The notes under the pieces: generated by a model
The model's database searches: none
Told to the model about the DNA's origin: nothing
Seen by the model: only the letters and a program-made list of their open reading frames with translations
Part shown: positions 1 through 10,100 of the stretch, one piece after another
Layout: each line of letters opens with the position of its first letter
Numbering within the stretch: position 1 is the stretch's first letter
NCBI GenBank assembly: GCA_903875445.1
Contig: CAIQWD010000056.1
Span: 1-64,000, forward strand
DNA from: an uncultured delta proteobacterium
GTDB taxonomy: Bacteria; Desulfobacterota; Desulfobulbia; Desulfobulbales; Desulfocapsaceae
DNA length: 64,000 nt
Reading direction: 5' to 3'
Translations under genes and position numbers: made by a program

Positions 1-80
1 ATTCCGAACACGGAAGTTAAGCTCTTCTGCGCCGATGGTACTGCATGGGTAACTGTGTGGGAGAGTAGGTCGCCGCCGAT
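1..80 (+). rRNA. rrf: 5S ribosomal RNA, 3' portion
   Basis: The first 80 bases match the 3' two thirds of a bacterial 5S rRNA: the CCGAACACGGAAGTTAAGC loop region and the late GGGAGAGTAGGTCGCCGCC helix strand are both present. The 5' part lies outside the window, so an rRNA operon (16S-23S-5S) probably ends here. The exact 3' end is uncertain by a few bases. A strong terminator follows at once. Confidence 0.93.
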
Positions 81-96
81 TTCCTTCTTCAAACAA

Positions 97-131
97 AAAC
101 CCCCGTTGAGCGTTGCTCTTCGGGGGTTTCT
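97..131 (+). terminator. Rho-independent terminator of the rRNA operon
   Basis: Arms AAACCCCCG (97-105) and CGGGGGTTT (121-129) pair perfectly, with an inner GAGC/GCTC helix in the loop, followed by a short T-rich stretch. Its place 17 bases after the 5S end fits termination of the rRNA transcript. Confidence 0.9.
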
Positions 132-452
132 TGCGTTTAACACATTTGCTCCCTTTCCCACGGCTTCTGCTTGTGCAACCCGGAATAACAAAATTCACCA
201 TGAAGTGTGATTGGCATGGATTTCCTAGGTTATTGACCATTCTTTTGATATATTAGACTATTATCGGCTCATTGCAGCAAGTTCAGCAAAGATTTACCGT
301 GCATTTTTGTCAAACCCCGATAAACGGGACTCTCTTCAGTAACCCCTCATTGGGTATAAGTCCCTAAGAAAAACTCCTCGCAAATTACATGTAAATATAT
401 TTACTGTAATAATACTAAGCAGTTTTGAATAATCGCAATAACTGGTGGTGCT
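132..452. other. Intergenic region upstream of fbp
   Basis: No gene is supported in these 321 bases. The stretch is AT-rich and must hold the promoter for the class III FBPase gene. A TTGACC at 233-238 could be a -35 element but no convincing -10 lies at the right distance. The main visible structure is the 14-base palindrome at 391-404, listed separately. Confidence 0.6.
391..404. promoter_or_regulatory. Perfect 14-bp palindrome, candidate operator
   Basis: GTAAATATATTTAC is its own reverse complement. It sits 49 bases before the fbp start codon and just before a TAATAATAC stretch that could serve as a -10 box. An AT-rich perfect palindrome in this position suits a dimeric repressor, but no known regulator motif was recognised and AT-rich palindromes also arise by chance. 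Confidence 0.3.
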
Positions 453-2309
453 ATGTCTCCCTTACACAAGCAGAGTGAAGAAAGCAGTCATTCAAGCGCA
501 ATCCGAGTCAGTGAGATAGATAAACTTTCCAGCAAGTTGTTGGACCTCGACCTCGAACTCAATTCTAATATCCCCACAACCTTATGGATTAGTGACCTGC
601 ACGGTGAAGGTGACCGGTTCAAATCCATTCTTCGTGGTCGTTTCGGTATGCTGTTCCAAACCTGTAAAGAGGCCTTGCCGAACACCTTTAGTTCTGAAAA
701 AATTCAGTATTTGACTAAAATTATTAGAAAACAGCATTATCTGGAAGATGACATCCTGCGAATGGATATGCAGGATGTCATCCTCTGTTTGGTGCAAGTA
801 TTAAAATATAAACTCACCAACATCAAATCTCATGGAATAGAAATCTTCCGTCCGGAATTTCGGGACATAATCAGTAGGCTCCTCTCAGGACTTCCGGTTC
901 CGGACCCCATTTTCGAAGAAGCCATCATCTCCAACAGGTTGATCGCTCACCTCTCCTATACCATTCGCCAGGTATTGCTCGACCGCATTCAGGTTTTAGG
1001 CGATGTCTTTGACCGTGGGCCTCAGCCTGACAAAATTCTCCGAATATTGTCATCGCATTTTTACAAAGACATGGTCGACTATGTTTACGGCAATCACGAT
1101 ATCCTGTGGATGGGGGCGGCATCCGGCAATCGTTCTCTTATTGCCGAGGCCTTACGCATTACCTGCCGCTATGACCATTTCGAATTTCTTGATCGCTTGG
1201 GTTTTAACAGCTCACAGCTCGCGGATTTTGCAGAACATACTTATCCGGTTGACCTGGCTACCGGTAATTTCAAGGCAAAAACCGCCAAAGGCCGCTCGAT
1301 GGAAAAGGCCTTGGCCGTTATTCAGTTCAAGCTCGAAGAACAGACCATTCGTGATTTTCCCATGTACGAGATGGGGAGCAGATTATGGCTTGATCGCCTA
1401 GCGGCAATGCTGCACTCCGGTAGCACCGAAACACTCAACGACTCCCATTTTCCCACTTTGGATTATAACGATCCAGGCAAGTTAACAGATGAGGAACACC
1501 ATATAATTGACGATCTGACCCTGCAATTCACTAGCAACAAACGTTTGAAGCGCCTACTCAGATTTCTTTTCACCAAAGGAAAAACTTATCATATCCAAAA
1601 TAATTTCCTCAATATTCATGCCCTGGTGCCATCAACAGCCGATGGTGAATTTGAAGAATTCCTTGGTCTCAAGGGCAAAGACCTGCTTACCTTCATCCAA
1701 GACACCATTTCCCAGGTCGGGGAAAAGTACTTGGCCGGCCTGACTCAGAATAGCGAGGATCAGGCCCTTTTCTTCTACCTCTGGTGCGGCCCCAAATCGC
1801 CTTTCTTCGGTAAACATGCGATGAAAACTTTTGAAAGATATTTTCTGAGGGATAAAGCAACACACGCCGAAAGGAGTCTCTTTTGGAAAGACAACATGCA
1901 GACTGCCGCCTTCAAGCGCAAGATGCAACTGGAATTTGGCGTGCAAAGGGTTATCTTCGGCCATACCCCTGTGAATTACAAGAAAGGCTTGCAAATGGCC
2001 AGTGAAGACGGGGTGGCGATCAATGTAGACGGTGGATTTGCCGCAGCTTATTATAATCGGGGCCACTCCCTGGTCCACACCCCGCACCAACTCTACGGCA
2101 TCATTCTCCCCACCCCAAGTGAAATTATGGAGGCGGAAAGAAAACTCGAATCAGCCCCCTTGGACATAGAACTTATTGATGAATTCCCGCAACCTATGAA
2201 GATCAAAGATACCATCGCCGGCAAGAAACTCCGGCAGGAGCGGGATGCAATCATGCAACGGTTAGTACAATGTGCCGAACAAAACGGCTGGCACTCAACC
2301 CCTCTTTAA
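453..2309 (+). CDS. fbp: Class III fructose-1,6-bisphosphatase
   Basis: Hydrolyses fructose 1,6-bisphosphate to fructose 6-phosphate in gluconeogenesis, in the cytoplasm. The 618-residue length and the metallophosphatase motifs identify the Firmicutes-type class III family (FBPase_2): DLHGEGDRF near residue 48, GDVFDRG near 182, YGNHDI near 211 and a late [10 protein letters not shown] near 502. All metal-ligand motifs look intact. The ATG at 453 has only a weak GGTGG ribosome site. The next gene, 20 bases downstream, encodes a degenerate GlpX (class II FBPase) relative, so the two may form an operon. Many anaerobes of this group use class III or class II enzymes; this gene is the one likely to carry the activity. 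Confidence 0.93.
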   Translation: MSPLHKQSEESSHSSAIRVSEIDKLSSKLLDLDLELNSNIPTTLWISDLHGEGDRFKSILRGRFGMLFQTCKEALPNTFSSEKIQYLTKIIRKQHYLEDDILRMDMQDVILCLVQVLKYKLTNIKSHGIEIFRPEFRDIISRLLSGLPVPDPIFEEAIISNRLIAHLSYTIRQVLLDRIQVLGDVFDRGPQPDKILRILSSHFYKDMVDYVYGNHDILWMGAASGNRSLIAEALRITCRYDHFEFLDRLGFNSSQLADFAEHTYPVDLATGNFKAKTAKGRSMEKALAVIQFKLEEQTIRDFPMYEMGSRLWLDRLAAMLHSGSTETLNDSHFPTLDYNDPGKLTDEEHHIIDDLTLQFTSNKRLKRLLRFLFTKGKTYHIQNNFLNIHALVPSTADGEFEEFLGLKGKDLLTFIQDTISQVGEKYLAGLTQNSEDQALFFYLWCGPKSPFFGKHAMKTFERYFLRDKATHAERSLFWKDNMQTAAFKRKMQLEFGVQRVIFGHTPVNYKKGLQMASEDGVAINVDGGFAAAYYNRGHSLVHTPHQLYGIILPTPSEIMEAERKLESAPLDIELIDEFPQPMKIKDTIAGKKLRQERDAIMQRLVQCAEQNGWHSTPL

Positions 2310-2329
2310 CTCTGCACCTTTGATCTCTT

Positions 2330-3277
2330 ATGGATACCAACTACGGAATGGAAATTGTTCGGGCGACGGAAATAGCCGCATTGACGGCTGCCCGCTTGCA
2401 AGGACTCGGTGATCATCGAGACATCCTCAATCAAACACGGAAGGCGATTACCAAAACCTTGAATCGCCTGAGCATTGAGGGAGTTCTCATTAATGATCGG
2501 TTCCTCAATCGCCCGGAAGTCTATCAACTCCCCGACATTTTAGGCAAGGGAGGAGAAAAGACCGACCTCATGACCATTGCCCTGGAAGCCTATCACAGCG
2601 CAGCCGACGGAAAAAACAACTCTACCTCCTATGCGGTCATCGCCAAGGCGGGATCAATACAATCGGTACCGAACCTTATAATGTACAAGATTGTTGTCGG
2701 CCCGCAAGTTGGGGAGGTAATCGATATAGACCAGCCACCGATCATCAATGTAAAAAGGGTGGCACGGGCTTTAAAGAAATATACCGAGAACGTAACCGTA
2801 TGTATCCTCAACAAAGTCCAACACAAAGACCTGATCAGTGAAATCAGGGGGTGCGGCGCCCGAATAAAACTCATTGATGAAGGTGAAGTCTCCGGCTGTC
2901 TCGCTGCAATTACCGGTGAAAAAGCTGATATCTACATTGGCTATGGCTTCGCCCCCGAGGCCGTTTTAGTCACCGCCGCCATATGTTGTCTAGGTGGTTA
3001 CTTTGAAGGGAAAATTATCTACGATAATGATCGTGATAAACAGGAAGCTTTGCAACATGGCATAAGTGATTATGAAAAAATTTACCGAGTTCAAGATCTT
3101 ATACGAAGCAAAGAAGTCGCAATTGCCGCAACCGGCATTACCGACGGTGAATTTCTTGAGGGAGTAAGATTCACGGCGAACGGTGCCATAACCAGTTCTT
3201 TTGTTGCTCGAGGGGAAACCCGGACCTATAGAAAACTCGAAACGCGGCACTTCTTTGACTTCAAACCGGTGTTTTAA
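2330..3277 (+). CDS. GlpX-like protein, class II FBPase fold with degenerate active site
   Basis: The 315-residue protein aligns over its length with class II fructose-1,6-bisphosphatase GlpX: MEIVRATEIAAL at the start, KIVVGPQVGEVIDID in the middle, YGFAPEAV, ATGITDGEFLEGVRF and the closing RTYRKLETRHFFD. Compared from memory with E. coli GlpX, the metal ligand positions differ: D33 becomes Leu, the GEGEID loop (E57, E59, D61) becomes NDRFLNR, and the DPIEGT motif (D85) becomes IALEAY; the Glu of the GAPEG motif remains. The family fold is therefore clear but the usual catalysis is doubtful. It follows the intact class III FBPase by 20 bases. The ATG at 2330 is used here; MEIVRATE at 2348 is an alternative. 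A regulatory or binding role is possible but unproven. Confidence 0.8.
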   Translation: MDTNYGMEIVRATEIAALTAARLQGLGDHRDILNQTRKAITKTLNRLSIEGVLINDRFLNRPEVYQLPDILGKGGEKTDLMTIALEAYHSAADGKNNSTSYAVIAKAGSIQSVPNLIMYKIVVGPQVGEVIDIDQPPIINVKRVARALKKYTENVTVCILNKVQHKDLISEIRGCGARIKLIDEGEVSGCLAAITGEKADIYIGYGFAPEAVLVTAAICCLGGYFEGKIIYDNDRDKQEALQHGISDYEKIYRVQDLIRSKEVAIAATGITDGEFLEGVRFTANGAITSSFVARGETRTYRKLETRHFFDFKPVF

Positions 3278-3378
3278 AATCCTTGATGCACCACTGCGGC
3301 AGGTTGCGTCGATCTGACTCTCCTTTATAAGGTAGCTATTTATCGATACCCCCTTCAATATATTAACGGAAGAACATT

Positions 3379-4035
3379 ATGCAAATCACCTCTCCCCAAT
3401 ACGCCATTCTCCAAAGAGACAATGCCACCTATGCGATTGTTCCAAGAATTCCCAGTGGTTTGCTCAGCCGCCATCATCTTCGGGCAATCGCCGATGTTGT
3501 CGAAAAATACGACATCCCTCTTGTCAAAATTACTTCCGGGCAACGTCTTGCCCTTGTCGGTCTGAGACAGGAAGATCTCTCTTCGATTTATCAAGACCTT
3601 GCTATGACTCCGGGAAAAGCTACCGAACTCTGCCTGCATTACGTTCAGGCCTGTCCCGGCACAGAAGTCTGCAAATTTGGAGTTCGTGATTCCCTCGGGT
3701 TCGGCATTCACCTGGAACACCTTCTATCCGACAGAGATTTCCCCGCAAAACTCAAGGTTGGGGTATCCGGGTGTCAATTCTGCTGCAGTGAAAGTCTGGT
3801 CAGGGATGTTGGTGTGATTGCCAAAAAAAATGGCTGGACTGTGTCGTTCGGCGGACATTCGGGTAATCGCCCTAGAGTTGGCGATATTATCGCGGAAAAC
3901 CTCTCCGATGAAAACGCTATTCATCTTATTAAAAAACTTCTCGACTTTTATAAAGATAATGGCAAAAAAAAGGAGCGGACTTCACGATTTATGGAACGTA
4001 TCGGCATCGATGAAGTCATGAATAAAATCTTATGA
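3379..4035 (+). CDS. Small siroheme sulfite reductase, assimilatory-type (alSiR-like)
   Basis: A 218-residue protein that holds a single ferredoxin-like half-domain (residues 10-70) and one siroheme/4Fe-4S domain. The cluster cysteines are seen as CPGTEVC (about 92-98) and CQFCC (about 132-136), the C-X5-C...C-X3-C pattern of sulfite and nitrite reductases. The length matches the low-spin assimilatory-type sulfite reductase known from Desulfovibrio vulgaris, which is much shorter than DsrAB or CysI. The expected reaction is six-electron reduction of sulfite to sulfide, but the in vivo role of this family is unsettled; nitrite is also a possible substrate. A GGAAG ribosome site precedes the ATG. 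It stands about 100 bases after the GlpX-like gene. Confidence 0.85.
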   Translation: MQITSPQYAILQRDNATYAIVPRIPSGLLSRHHLRAIADVVEKYDIPLVKITSGQRLALVGLRQEDLSSIYQDLAMTPGKATELCLHYVQACPGTEVCKFGVRDSLGFGIHLEHLLSDRDFPAKLKVGVSGCQFCCSESLVRDVGVIAKKNGWTVSFGGHSGNRPRVGDIIAENLSDENAIHLIKKLLDFYKDNGKKKERTSRFMERIGIDEVMNKIL

Positions 4036-4231
4036 AAAATGCGGCAAAAGATATCAGAGAAAATGGTATCGACTTAATTTATTAATTTTAATAATGAAAT
4101 TTCTATTGAATTCGTCCCATTTGCCGATAAGACGATTGAAGAACGTGATCGGAATTTAAAACGTGGAGAAAACAGGTTCTTCTTAATCACCTATTATCTC
4201 ATAGAGATATGTCCTGCAACGAACAAGACCT

Positions 4232-5416
4232 ATGACGGAAGCCACTGAGGATTTGACCGAGACCACTGCAATCCCATCCCCGGACATTTCTCCTGAGAGT
4301 TCCGAGGTGCCGACCGGAAATATTCCAAGCACCGATTCGTCGTCTCTTGCTGCTATCGAAAAAAGCACCCATGGCAATACCGTTTTTGTCGTTGATGACA
4401 TCTCCTATACAACAGACATGCCACTGCCAACCCACTGGTCAGTCGGATGGGCAGACCTGATGATGATAATGTTCATACTCTTTCTCGCCTTATATGCCTA
4501 TCAGGTGGCAAATCAGCAATTTTTGAGTAAAGGAAATAAGGAGATCATCGGTGGCGATACCACGGAAGCCCTCCAGACCCTCGATTCAAGCAAGGCCACC
4601 TTACCCTTTTCACCAGTACGTCCCGGCTTGCCATTGATTGCCGCGGGAAAAATCAAACAGGTTGAACGAATCGATAACGGAGCGATTCTACAGAGAGATG
4701 CCGCCTTGACAAACGCCCCGAAAACTCCTCAAAAGATGAATGAAGAGATAAAACAGACTGCAGAGCCACTCGAAAAACTCTCAATAGAACCAAAACAAAT
4801 AGCACTTATTGTCAAAGACGAGAAGAACGTTCAACCTTTGGCTGTCCCTCCCGTTCCACTCCCGAATGAGGATATTGTCGGCCCCAATCCGATTGTTCCA
4901 GCCGAACAAGCTTCCTCGCCGGCTGACAAGTTCCAAGAAATTTATAGACTCGGTAAAGGCGCTCTCGACAAGGAACACCTCAATAAATTTGCAGCCATTG
5001 ACATCGTTCCTGATACAACAGTGCGTATCGTCCTGACCGGGGATTTGCTTTTTAATATCGGGGAGAGTGAGTTATCGGCAAACGCCAGAGATTCCCTGCA
5101 AAAAGTCACCGCAGTCATCCGTTTAACTCCCTATATGATCAATGTAGTCGGCCACACCGATAATATTCCTATGCGCTCCAACAAATTCCGCAGTAACTGG
5201 GAACTCTCTGTCGCCAGAGCCAGTACAGTTGCTCGTTACCTCATTGAGGATGTGGGTATGGATCCGAATCAATTTGTGGTTAGTGGCTACTCCTCCTATC
5301 GGCCTGTTGCACCGAATACCACCGCCGAAAATCGGGCAAAAAACCGGAGAGTAGAAATTATCATTTCCAAACGACTGCCCGAACCATTGCCGGCAACTGC
5401 CGAAAATCTGAAATAA
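4232..5416 (+). CDS. MotB-like stator protein with OmpA/MotB peptidoglycan-binding domain
   Basis: Proton- or ion-channel stator partner of the next gene. A long acidic and Ser/Thr/Pro-rich cytoplasmic tail (1-65) leads to one membrane segment (72-93) that carries the MotB-type Trp-Ala-Asp motif with D75 as the likely ion-binding residue. A variable linker (95-240) precedes an OmpA/MotB C-terminal domain (about 265-380) with VVGHTDN and NRRVEIII signatures that binds peptidoglycan. No flagellar genes lie nearby and the gene order is MotB before MotA, the reverse of the usual motAB. The start ATG has a poor ribosome site. It may power a non-flagellar process such as gliding, envelope work or an Agl-like motor, but this is inference. 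Confidence 0.85.
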   Translation: MTEATEDLTETTAIPSPDISPESSEVPTGNIPSTDSSSLAAIEKSTHGNTVFVVDDISYTTDMPLPTHWSVGWADLMMIMFILFLALYAYQVANQQFLSKGNKEIIGGDTTEALQTLDSSKATLPFSPVRPGLPLIAAGKIKQVERIDNGAILQRDAALTNAPKTPQKMNEEIKQTAEPLEKLSIEPKQIALIVKDEKNVQPLAVPPVPLPNEDIVGPNPIVPAEQASSPADKFQEIYRLGKGALDKEHLNKFAAIDIVPDTTVRIVLTGDLLFNIGESELSANARDSLQKVTAVIRLTPYMINVVGHTDNIPMRSNKFRSNWELSVARASTVARYLIEDVGMDPNQFVVSGYSSYRPVAPNTTAENRAKNRRVEIIISKRLPEPLPATAENLK

Positions 5417-5432
5417 CTATGAGAAAATCTTT

Positions 5433-6296
5433 ATGAAATATAAAAATCTCATCGGCCTTATCTTAAGTATCCTACTCTTCCTCCTAGGTTTTGCCCTTCA
5501 TGGCAATACCGGTCTGTATTTCAGTATTTCCGGGGCGCTGATCGTCATCTTCGGAACCTTGGCGGCAACATTGCTCAGCTATAAACTCGATCAGTTGCGT
5601 AATGTTTTGAGAGTACTCATCACTGCGTATCGCAAGCCGATTACCAAGGAAACGGAAATCATCACTATCCTCATCGATCTCTCTATTCGTTCACGGATGG
5701 AGGGAATCCTGGCTTTGCAAAATCATGAAAATGAAACTACCATCCTTTTTCTCAGACGAGCCCTCGGCTGTCTTGTTGATAGATATAAAATAGAACAAAT
5801 TCGCGATATCCTGAATACGGAAATGTATTTCTTTCGACTCAGAAGAGAAGACTCGGAGCGAGCAATCAGAACAATCGCCAATTATTTCCCGACCTTTGGT
5901 CTCATCGGTTCAGTGGTGGGTCTCATAACCATGATCGGGGGTATTGGTGACACCTCAATGATACTCAAGGCTATTCCCATCGCCCTGACCTCAACCTTGT
6001 ACGGTTTGGTTTTTTCAACATTTTTCTTCCTTCCTTTTGCCGCAACGGTAAGAGAGAGGACAAATCAGGAACTCCTGCTGCAAAAAATTATCATGGAGGG
6101 CGTTATAGCAATCAACTCCGAGGTCAATCCGATCATTCTCAAGACCAAACTCGAGTCGTTCCTCACCCCCTCCGATAGAGCGACGGAGTATGTGTCCTAC
6201 TCCAAGCTCAAAGAACGTTTTAATATCGAACGGCAACAGAAGAATGATGATGAACAAAACGACAATATGAAGGGAGAAAAATTAAAGGATTTTTAA
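5433..6296 (+). CDS. MotA/TolQ/ExbB-family channel protein
   Basis: A 287-residue inner-membrane protein with four predicted membrane segments (about 5-22, 30-50, 155-178, 190-212), separated by a large cytoplasmic loop (55-150), and a charged C-terminal tail. The stretch ANYFPTFGLIGSVVGLI near residue 150 is the typical MotA_ExbB core, and a TLYGLVFSTFFFLP segment follows. It lies 16 bases after the MotB-like gene, so the two should form a stator complex in the inner membrane that converts ion flow to mechanical work. The 3' end overlaps the convergent PATAN gene by four bases. Lack of surrounding chemotaxis or flagellar genes leaves the driven machine unknown. Confidence 0.86.
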   Translation: MKYKNLIGLILSILLFLLGFALHGNTGLYFSISGALIVIFGTLAATLLSYKLDQLRNVLRVLITAYRKPITKETEIITILIDLSIRSRMEGILALQNHENETTILFLRRALGCLVDRYKIEQIRDILNTEMYFFRLRREDSERAIRTIANYFPTFGLIGSVVGLITMIGGIGDTSMILKAIPIALTSTLYGLVFSTFFFLPFAATVRERTNQELLLQKIIMEGVIAINSEVNPIILKTKLESFLTPSDRATEYVSYSKLKERFNIERQQKNDDEQNDNMKGEKLKDF

Positions 6297-6823
6297 ATTT
6301 TCTCGATGAGGTCGGAATTATCCATCCGGACAATTCCTTCGAGAAGCAGATGGTCAATACGTTCGTTAATCAGAATTTCTTCCTGTGAAGGGTACTGGTT
6401 AGTATAAAAGAAAAACATCCCTCTCTTCCATGACAAGGTTTCAAAGAAGGCCTCTCTTGCCTGAAGCTTGAGAACTTCGGCTAGGGTCTCAAACTTGAGG
6501 AACCCCTTGCGTACGATGATATCACCCAACCTCCGTCGCATGCCATGCTGGTTATGGATTTTCAAACACTGCGTCAACTGCACCGCGTTAATGAGTCCGG
6601 ATTCCAGGAGTAGATCTCCAATCCTTTTTTGATTTCTACTTAGCGCCCCAAAGATCAATATTCCTTTCTGGAAAAAGAAACTCGCATTGTTGTGATCGGC
6701 AACAACGCGTAATTCTCCGGAAACAGTGGCATAATCGAAAAATTGAAAAATATTGTTCAACTCGATCGAGGCAATATTTCCCTGTAGGGACACGCCACTT
6801 TTATGGCGCGAGTCTAATTTCAT
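6293..6823 (-). CDS. PATAN-domain (DUF4388) protein
   Basis: The N-terminal half (about 10-65) shows the PATAN/DUF4388 pattern: LQGNIASIELNNIFQFF, then SGELRV, then FFFQKGILIFGA. This is followed by a helical region (70-130) of the kind often found with it, with repeated LGDIIV/IGDLLLESGLI helices, and a short C-terminal Leu-rich end. PATAN domains are common in regulators of motility, surface behaviour and two-component networks in Desulfobacterota and Myxococcota. No enzyme motif is visible. It points towards the stator genes and overlaps the MotA-like gene by four bases at the 3' ends. GGGGAGAACGAG upstream of the ATG serves as ribosome site. A regulatory scaffold role is likely but not shown. 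Confidence 0.75.
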   Translation of the reverse strand: MKLDSRHKSGVSLQGNIASIELNNIFQFFDYATVSGELRVVADHNNASFFFQKGILIFGALSRNQKRIGDLLLESGLINAVQLTQCLKIHNQHGMRRRLGDIIVRKGFLKFETLAEVLKLQAREAFFETLSWKRGMFFFYTNQYPSQEEILINERIDHLLLEGIVRMDNSDLIEKI

Positions 6824-7197
6824 CTGCAGCTCGTTCTCCCCTTTTGCCTGCCAAGGTGTGATATGTTAACATTTCCTGCCGGGCAAGATTCGACCCCTGA
6901 GAAGAACAGCAGTCTGCCTTCGCCATCCTTGCCCGCGTGCCGGAATGAGTCCCGTAGTATTCACTCAAGTATATGTGATAAAATGGAAATATTGCAAATG
7001 TATTTTTATCATTAAAGTTACGGAGAGTAAAAACAGAAAACTACCCTAACGCCCACAAAACAACAAGTAATTTTACGACGCACTAATCGATGCATCAACC
7101 GTTTGCCAAATTCCTGTGCAAAAACAGGTTATCTATGCTATTACTCGACATCCATTAATGGTTGATAATTTTTCTCACGAAAGGACAAAAGGAACTC
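6824..7197. other. Divergent intergenic region between the PATAN gene and dnaE
   Basis: No gene is supported in this AT-rich stretch. It should contain promoters for both the PATAN gene (leftward) and dnaE (rightward). A 10-base palindrome ATGTTAACAT lies near 6862-6871. A TTG codon at 7162 could extend dnaE by 12 residues, but the ATG at 7198 with its AAAGGAAC site is preferred. Confidence 0.6.
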
Positions 7198-10100
7198 ATG
7201 AGTGCAGGTTTCACCCATCTTCATGTTCATACCCAGTATAGTCTCCTCGATGGAGCCATTCGTATAGCCGACCTCCTGGAAAAATGCAAGGAATACGGCA
7301 TGGATAGTGTCGCGATCACCGATCACGGGGCCATGTTCGGAGCATTGGAGTTTTATGCCAAAGCAAAAAAAGCCGGAATCAAACCAATAATCGGCTGCGA
7401 ACTGTATGTCGCTCCGGGAGACATGCGGGAGAGGAAGGCCGTTGACGGCCATATCGCCTACCACATAGTCCTTCTGGCGATGAATCATGCCGGCTACCAG
7501 AACCTCATGAAGCTTGCCAGCCTTGCCCAATTCGAAGGATTCTACTACAAACCCCGCATCGATATGCAGGCCCTCGAGACACACAGTGAGGGAATCATCG
7601 CCATGACGGCCTGCCTGCACGGTCACGTACCCTATTTGATCGGCAGAGGTGATATGAAGGGTGCAAAGGTCAAGGCGCAGGAACTGTATGACATCTTTGG
7701 CGACCGCCTCTATTTCGAGATTCAGGAGAACGGTCTGACCGAGCAGCAGAAGGTGAATGAAGGCTTGAAAATCCTCAGTGCCGAAATGGGTATCAAACTG
7801 GTGGCTACCAACGATTGTCATTACCTCAATCGGGATGAGGCGCACGCCCATGAACTGCTGCTCTGCATTCAGACGGGCAAAACCATCAATGACCAAAACC
7901 GCTTCAAGTTTTCAACCGACGAACTCTACTTCAAGTCCCCGGAAACCATGAAGAAGAGCTTTGCCCACTGCCCGGAAGCAATCGCCAACACCCAGGAGAT
8001 CGCCGAGCGCTGCAATCTGGAAATCAATTTCGGCGACTACTATTTCCCCAATTTTCCCGTACCCGAAGGCGAAACCCTGGAGTCGATGTTCAAGCAGGCC
8101 TGTTGGGATGGGCTCAAGGCCCGTTTTAACGAAATGCGCAAAGCCGGCAGTTTTACTCTGGAGGTTGAAAAAACCTACACCGAGCGGCTGAGAACGGAAA
8201 TCGATGTCATCACGACGATGGGCTTTCCCGCCTATTTTTTGATCGTTGCCGATTTTATCAACTGGGCAAAAGACCGGGAGATTCCCGTCGGGCCGGGCAG
8301 AGGCTCCGGGGCCGGAAGTCTGGCCGCCTACGCCATGCGCATTACCAATATCGATCCCATCCCCTACGGCCTCATTTTTGAGCGTTTCCTCAATATTGAA
8401 CGAAAATCGATGCCAGACTTCGATATCGATTTCTGCCAGGAAAGGCGAGGTGAGGTCATTGAATACGTACGCCAGAAATACGGCGGTGCAGAGCACGTCG
8501 CCCAGATAGTCACCTACGGCTCGATGAAGGCCCGCGGCGTCATCCGCGATGTCGGCAGGGCACTCGATATCCCCTATGGTGAGGTTGACAAGGTGGCTAA
8601 GCTGATCCCGGATCAGCTGAAAATGACCATCAAAAAAGCCATGGCCGAGGAACCGAAACTGCAGGAGGCTGCCAATCATGATCCGAGAATTGCCGAACTC
8701 TTGGCGGTGTCGAAAACTCTGGAGGGCCTCGCTCGCCATACCTCGACCCACGCCGCAGGAGTAGTGGTGTCACCTGGCCCCATGACCCAGTATCTGCCGA
8801 CCTGTCGGGGCAGTAACGACGAGACTCTCACCCAATACGACATGAAACATACCGAAATGACCGGACTTATTAAGTTCGATTTTCTCGGTTTAAAAACCTT
8901 GACGGTCATAGACAAGGCCCTCAAGCACATCAAAAAGGATATCGGGACTGACCTGAACATCGATGCCATCCCCATGGATGATGCCAAAACCTTTGACCTG
9001 CTTTGCCGCGGCGATGCCATGGGGGTCTTTCAATTGGAGAGTTCCGGCATGCGCGAACTCTTGGTGAAACTCGCCCCGGAACAGTTCAGTGATCTTATCG
9101 CCCTGGTCGCCCTCTACCGTCCCGGCCCGCTCGATTCCGGCATGGTCGATGATTTCGTCGAGACCAAGCACCGCCGAAAAACCGCCAATTATCCACTGCC
9201 GGACATTAAATTCGTGCTGGAAGAGACCTACGGGGTTATCGTCTACCAGGAACAGGTTATGAAAATAGCCAACATTCTGGCAAGTTATTCCCTCGGCGAT
9301 GCGGATATCCTGCGCCGGGCGATGGGCAAAAAGATCCCCGAAGCAATGAACGCGGAAAAGGCCAAATTCATGGCCGGAGCCGTGAAGAACGGCCATCCGG
9401 CGGACAAGGCCGAGTATATCTTTGATCTCATGGCGAAATTTGCAGGCTACGGTTTCAACAAATCCCATTCCGCCGCCTACGCCCTGGTTGCTTACCAGAC
9501 CGCCTACCTGAAAGCCCACTATATGCCCCAGTTCATAGCCGCCCTGCTTTCCTGCGACATGACCAACACCGACAAGGTGGTGCTCTATATCAATGAATGC
9601 AAGGAGCACAACATTGAGGTACTGCCCCCTGATATAAATGAAAGCGTCAAGGACTTCAGCGTCATCAACGATCGTATCCGCTTTGGCCTGGCGGCGGTGA
9701 AAAATGTCGGAGAATCGGCACTCGATTCGGTCATCGAGGAACGGGAAAAAAACGGCAAGTACCTTTCCTTCGGAGACTTTTGCAACCGTATCGACTCCCG
9801 TCGGGTCAACAGTCGGGTGATTGAAAGCCTGATTAAATCCGGCTCCTTCGACTCCCTCGGCCATAAACGGTCGCAATATTTCGCAGCCCTCGATAAGGCC
9901 ATGGAACAGGCCAAAGCCGTGCAACGCGATCAATTAAGTGGCCAGATGTCACTCTTTTCAGTCGCGCCCAAGGCCAAGCAACCACAGGAAGCCGGCACCT
10001 TGATAATGCCTGATATACCGGAATGGGATGACCGCAAAAAATTAACTTTTGAAAAAGAGACCGTCGGCTTCTACATCACCGGCCATCCGCTCGACGACGC

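Noticed and set aside
8890..9933. A 347-codon minus-strand frame inside dnaE
   Set aside because: It is antisense to clear dnaE coding sequence, has no family signature and no ribosome site; long shadow frames are expected in this codon usage.
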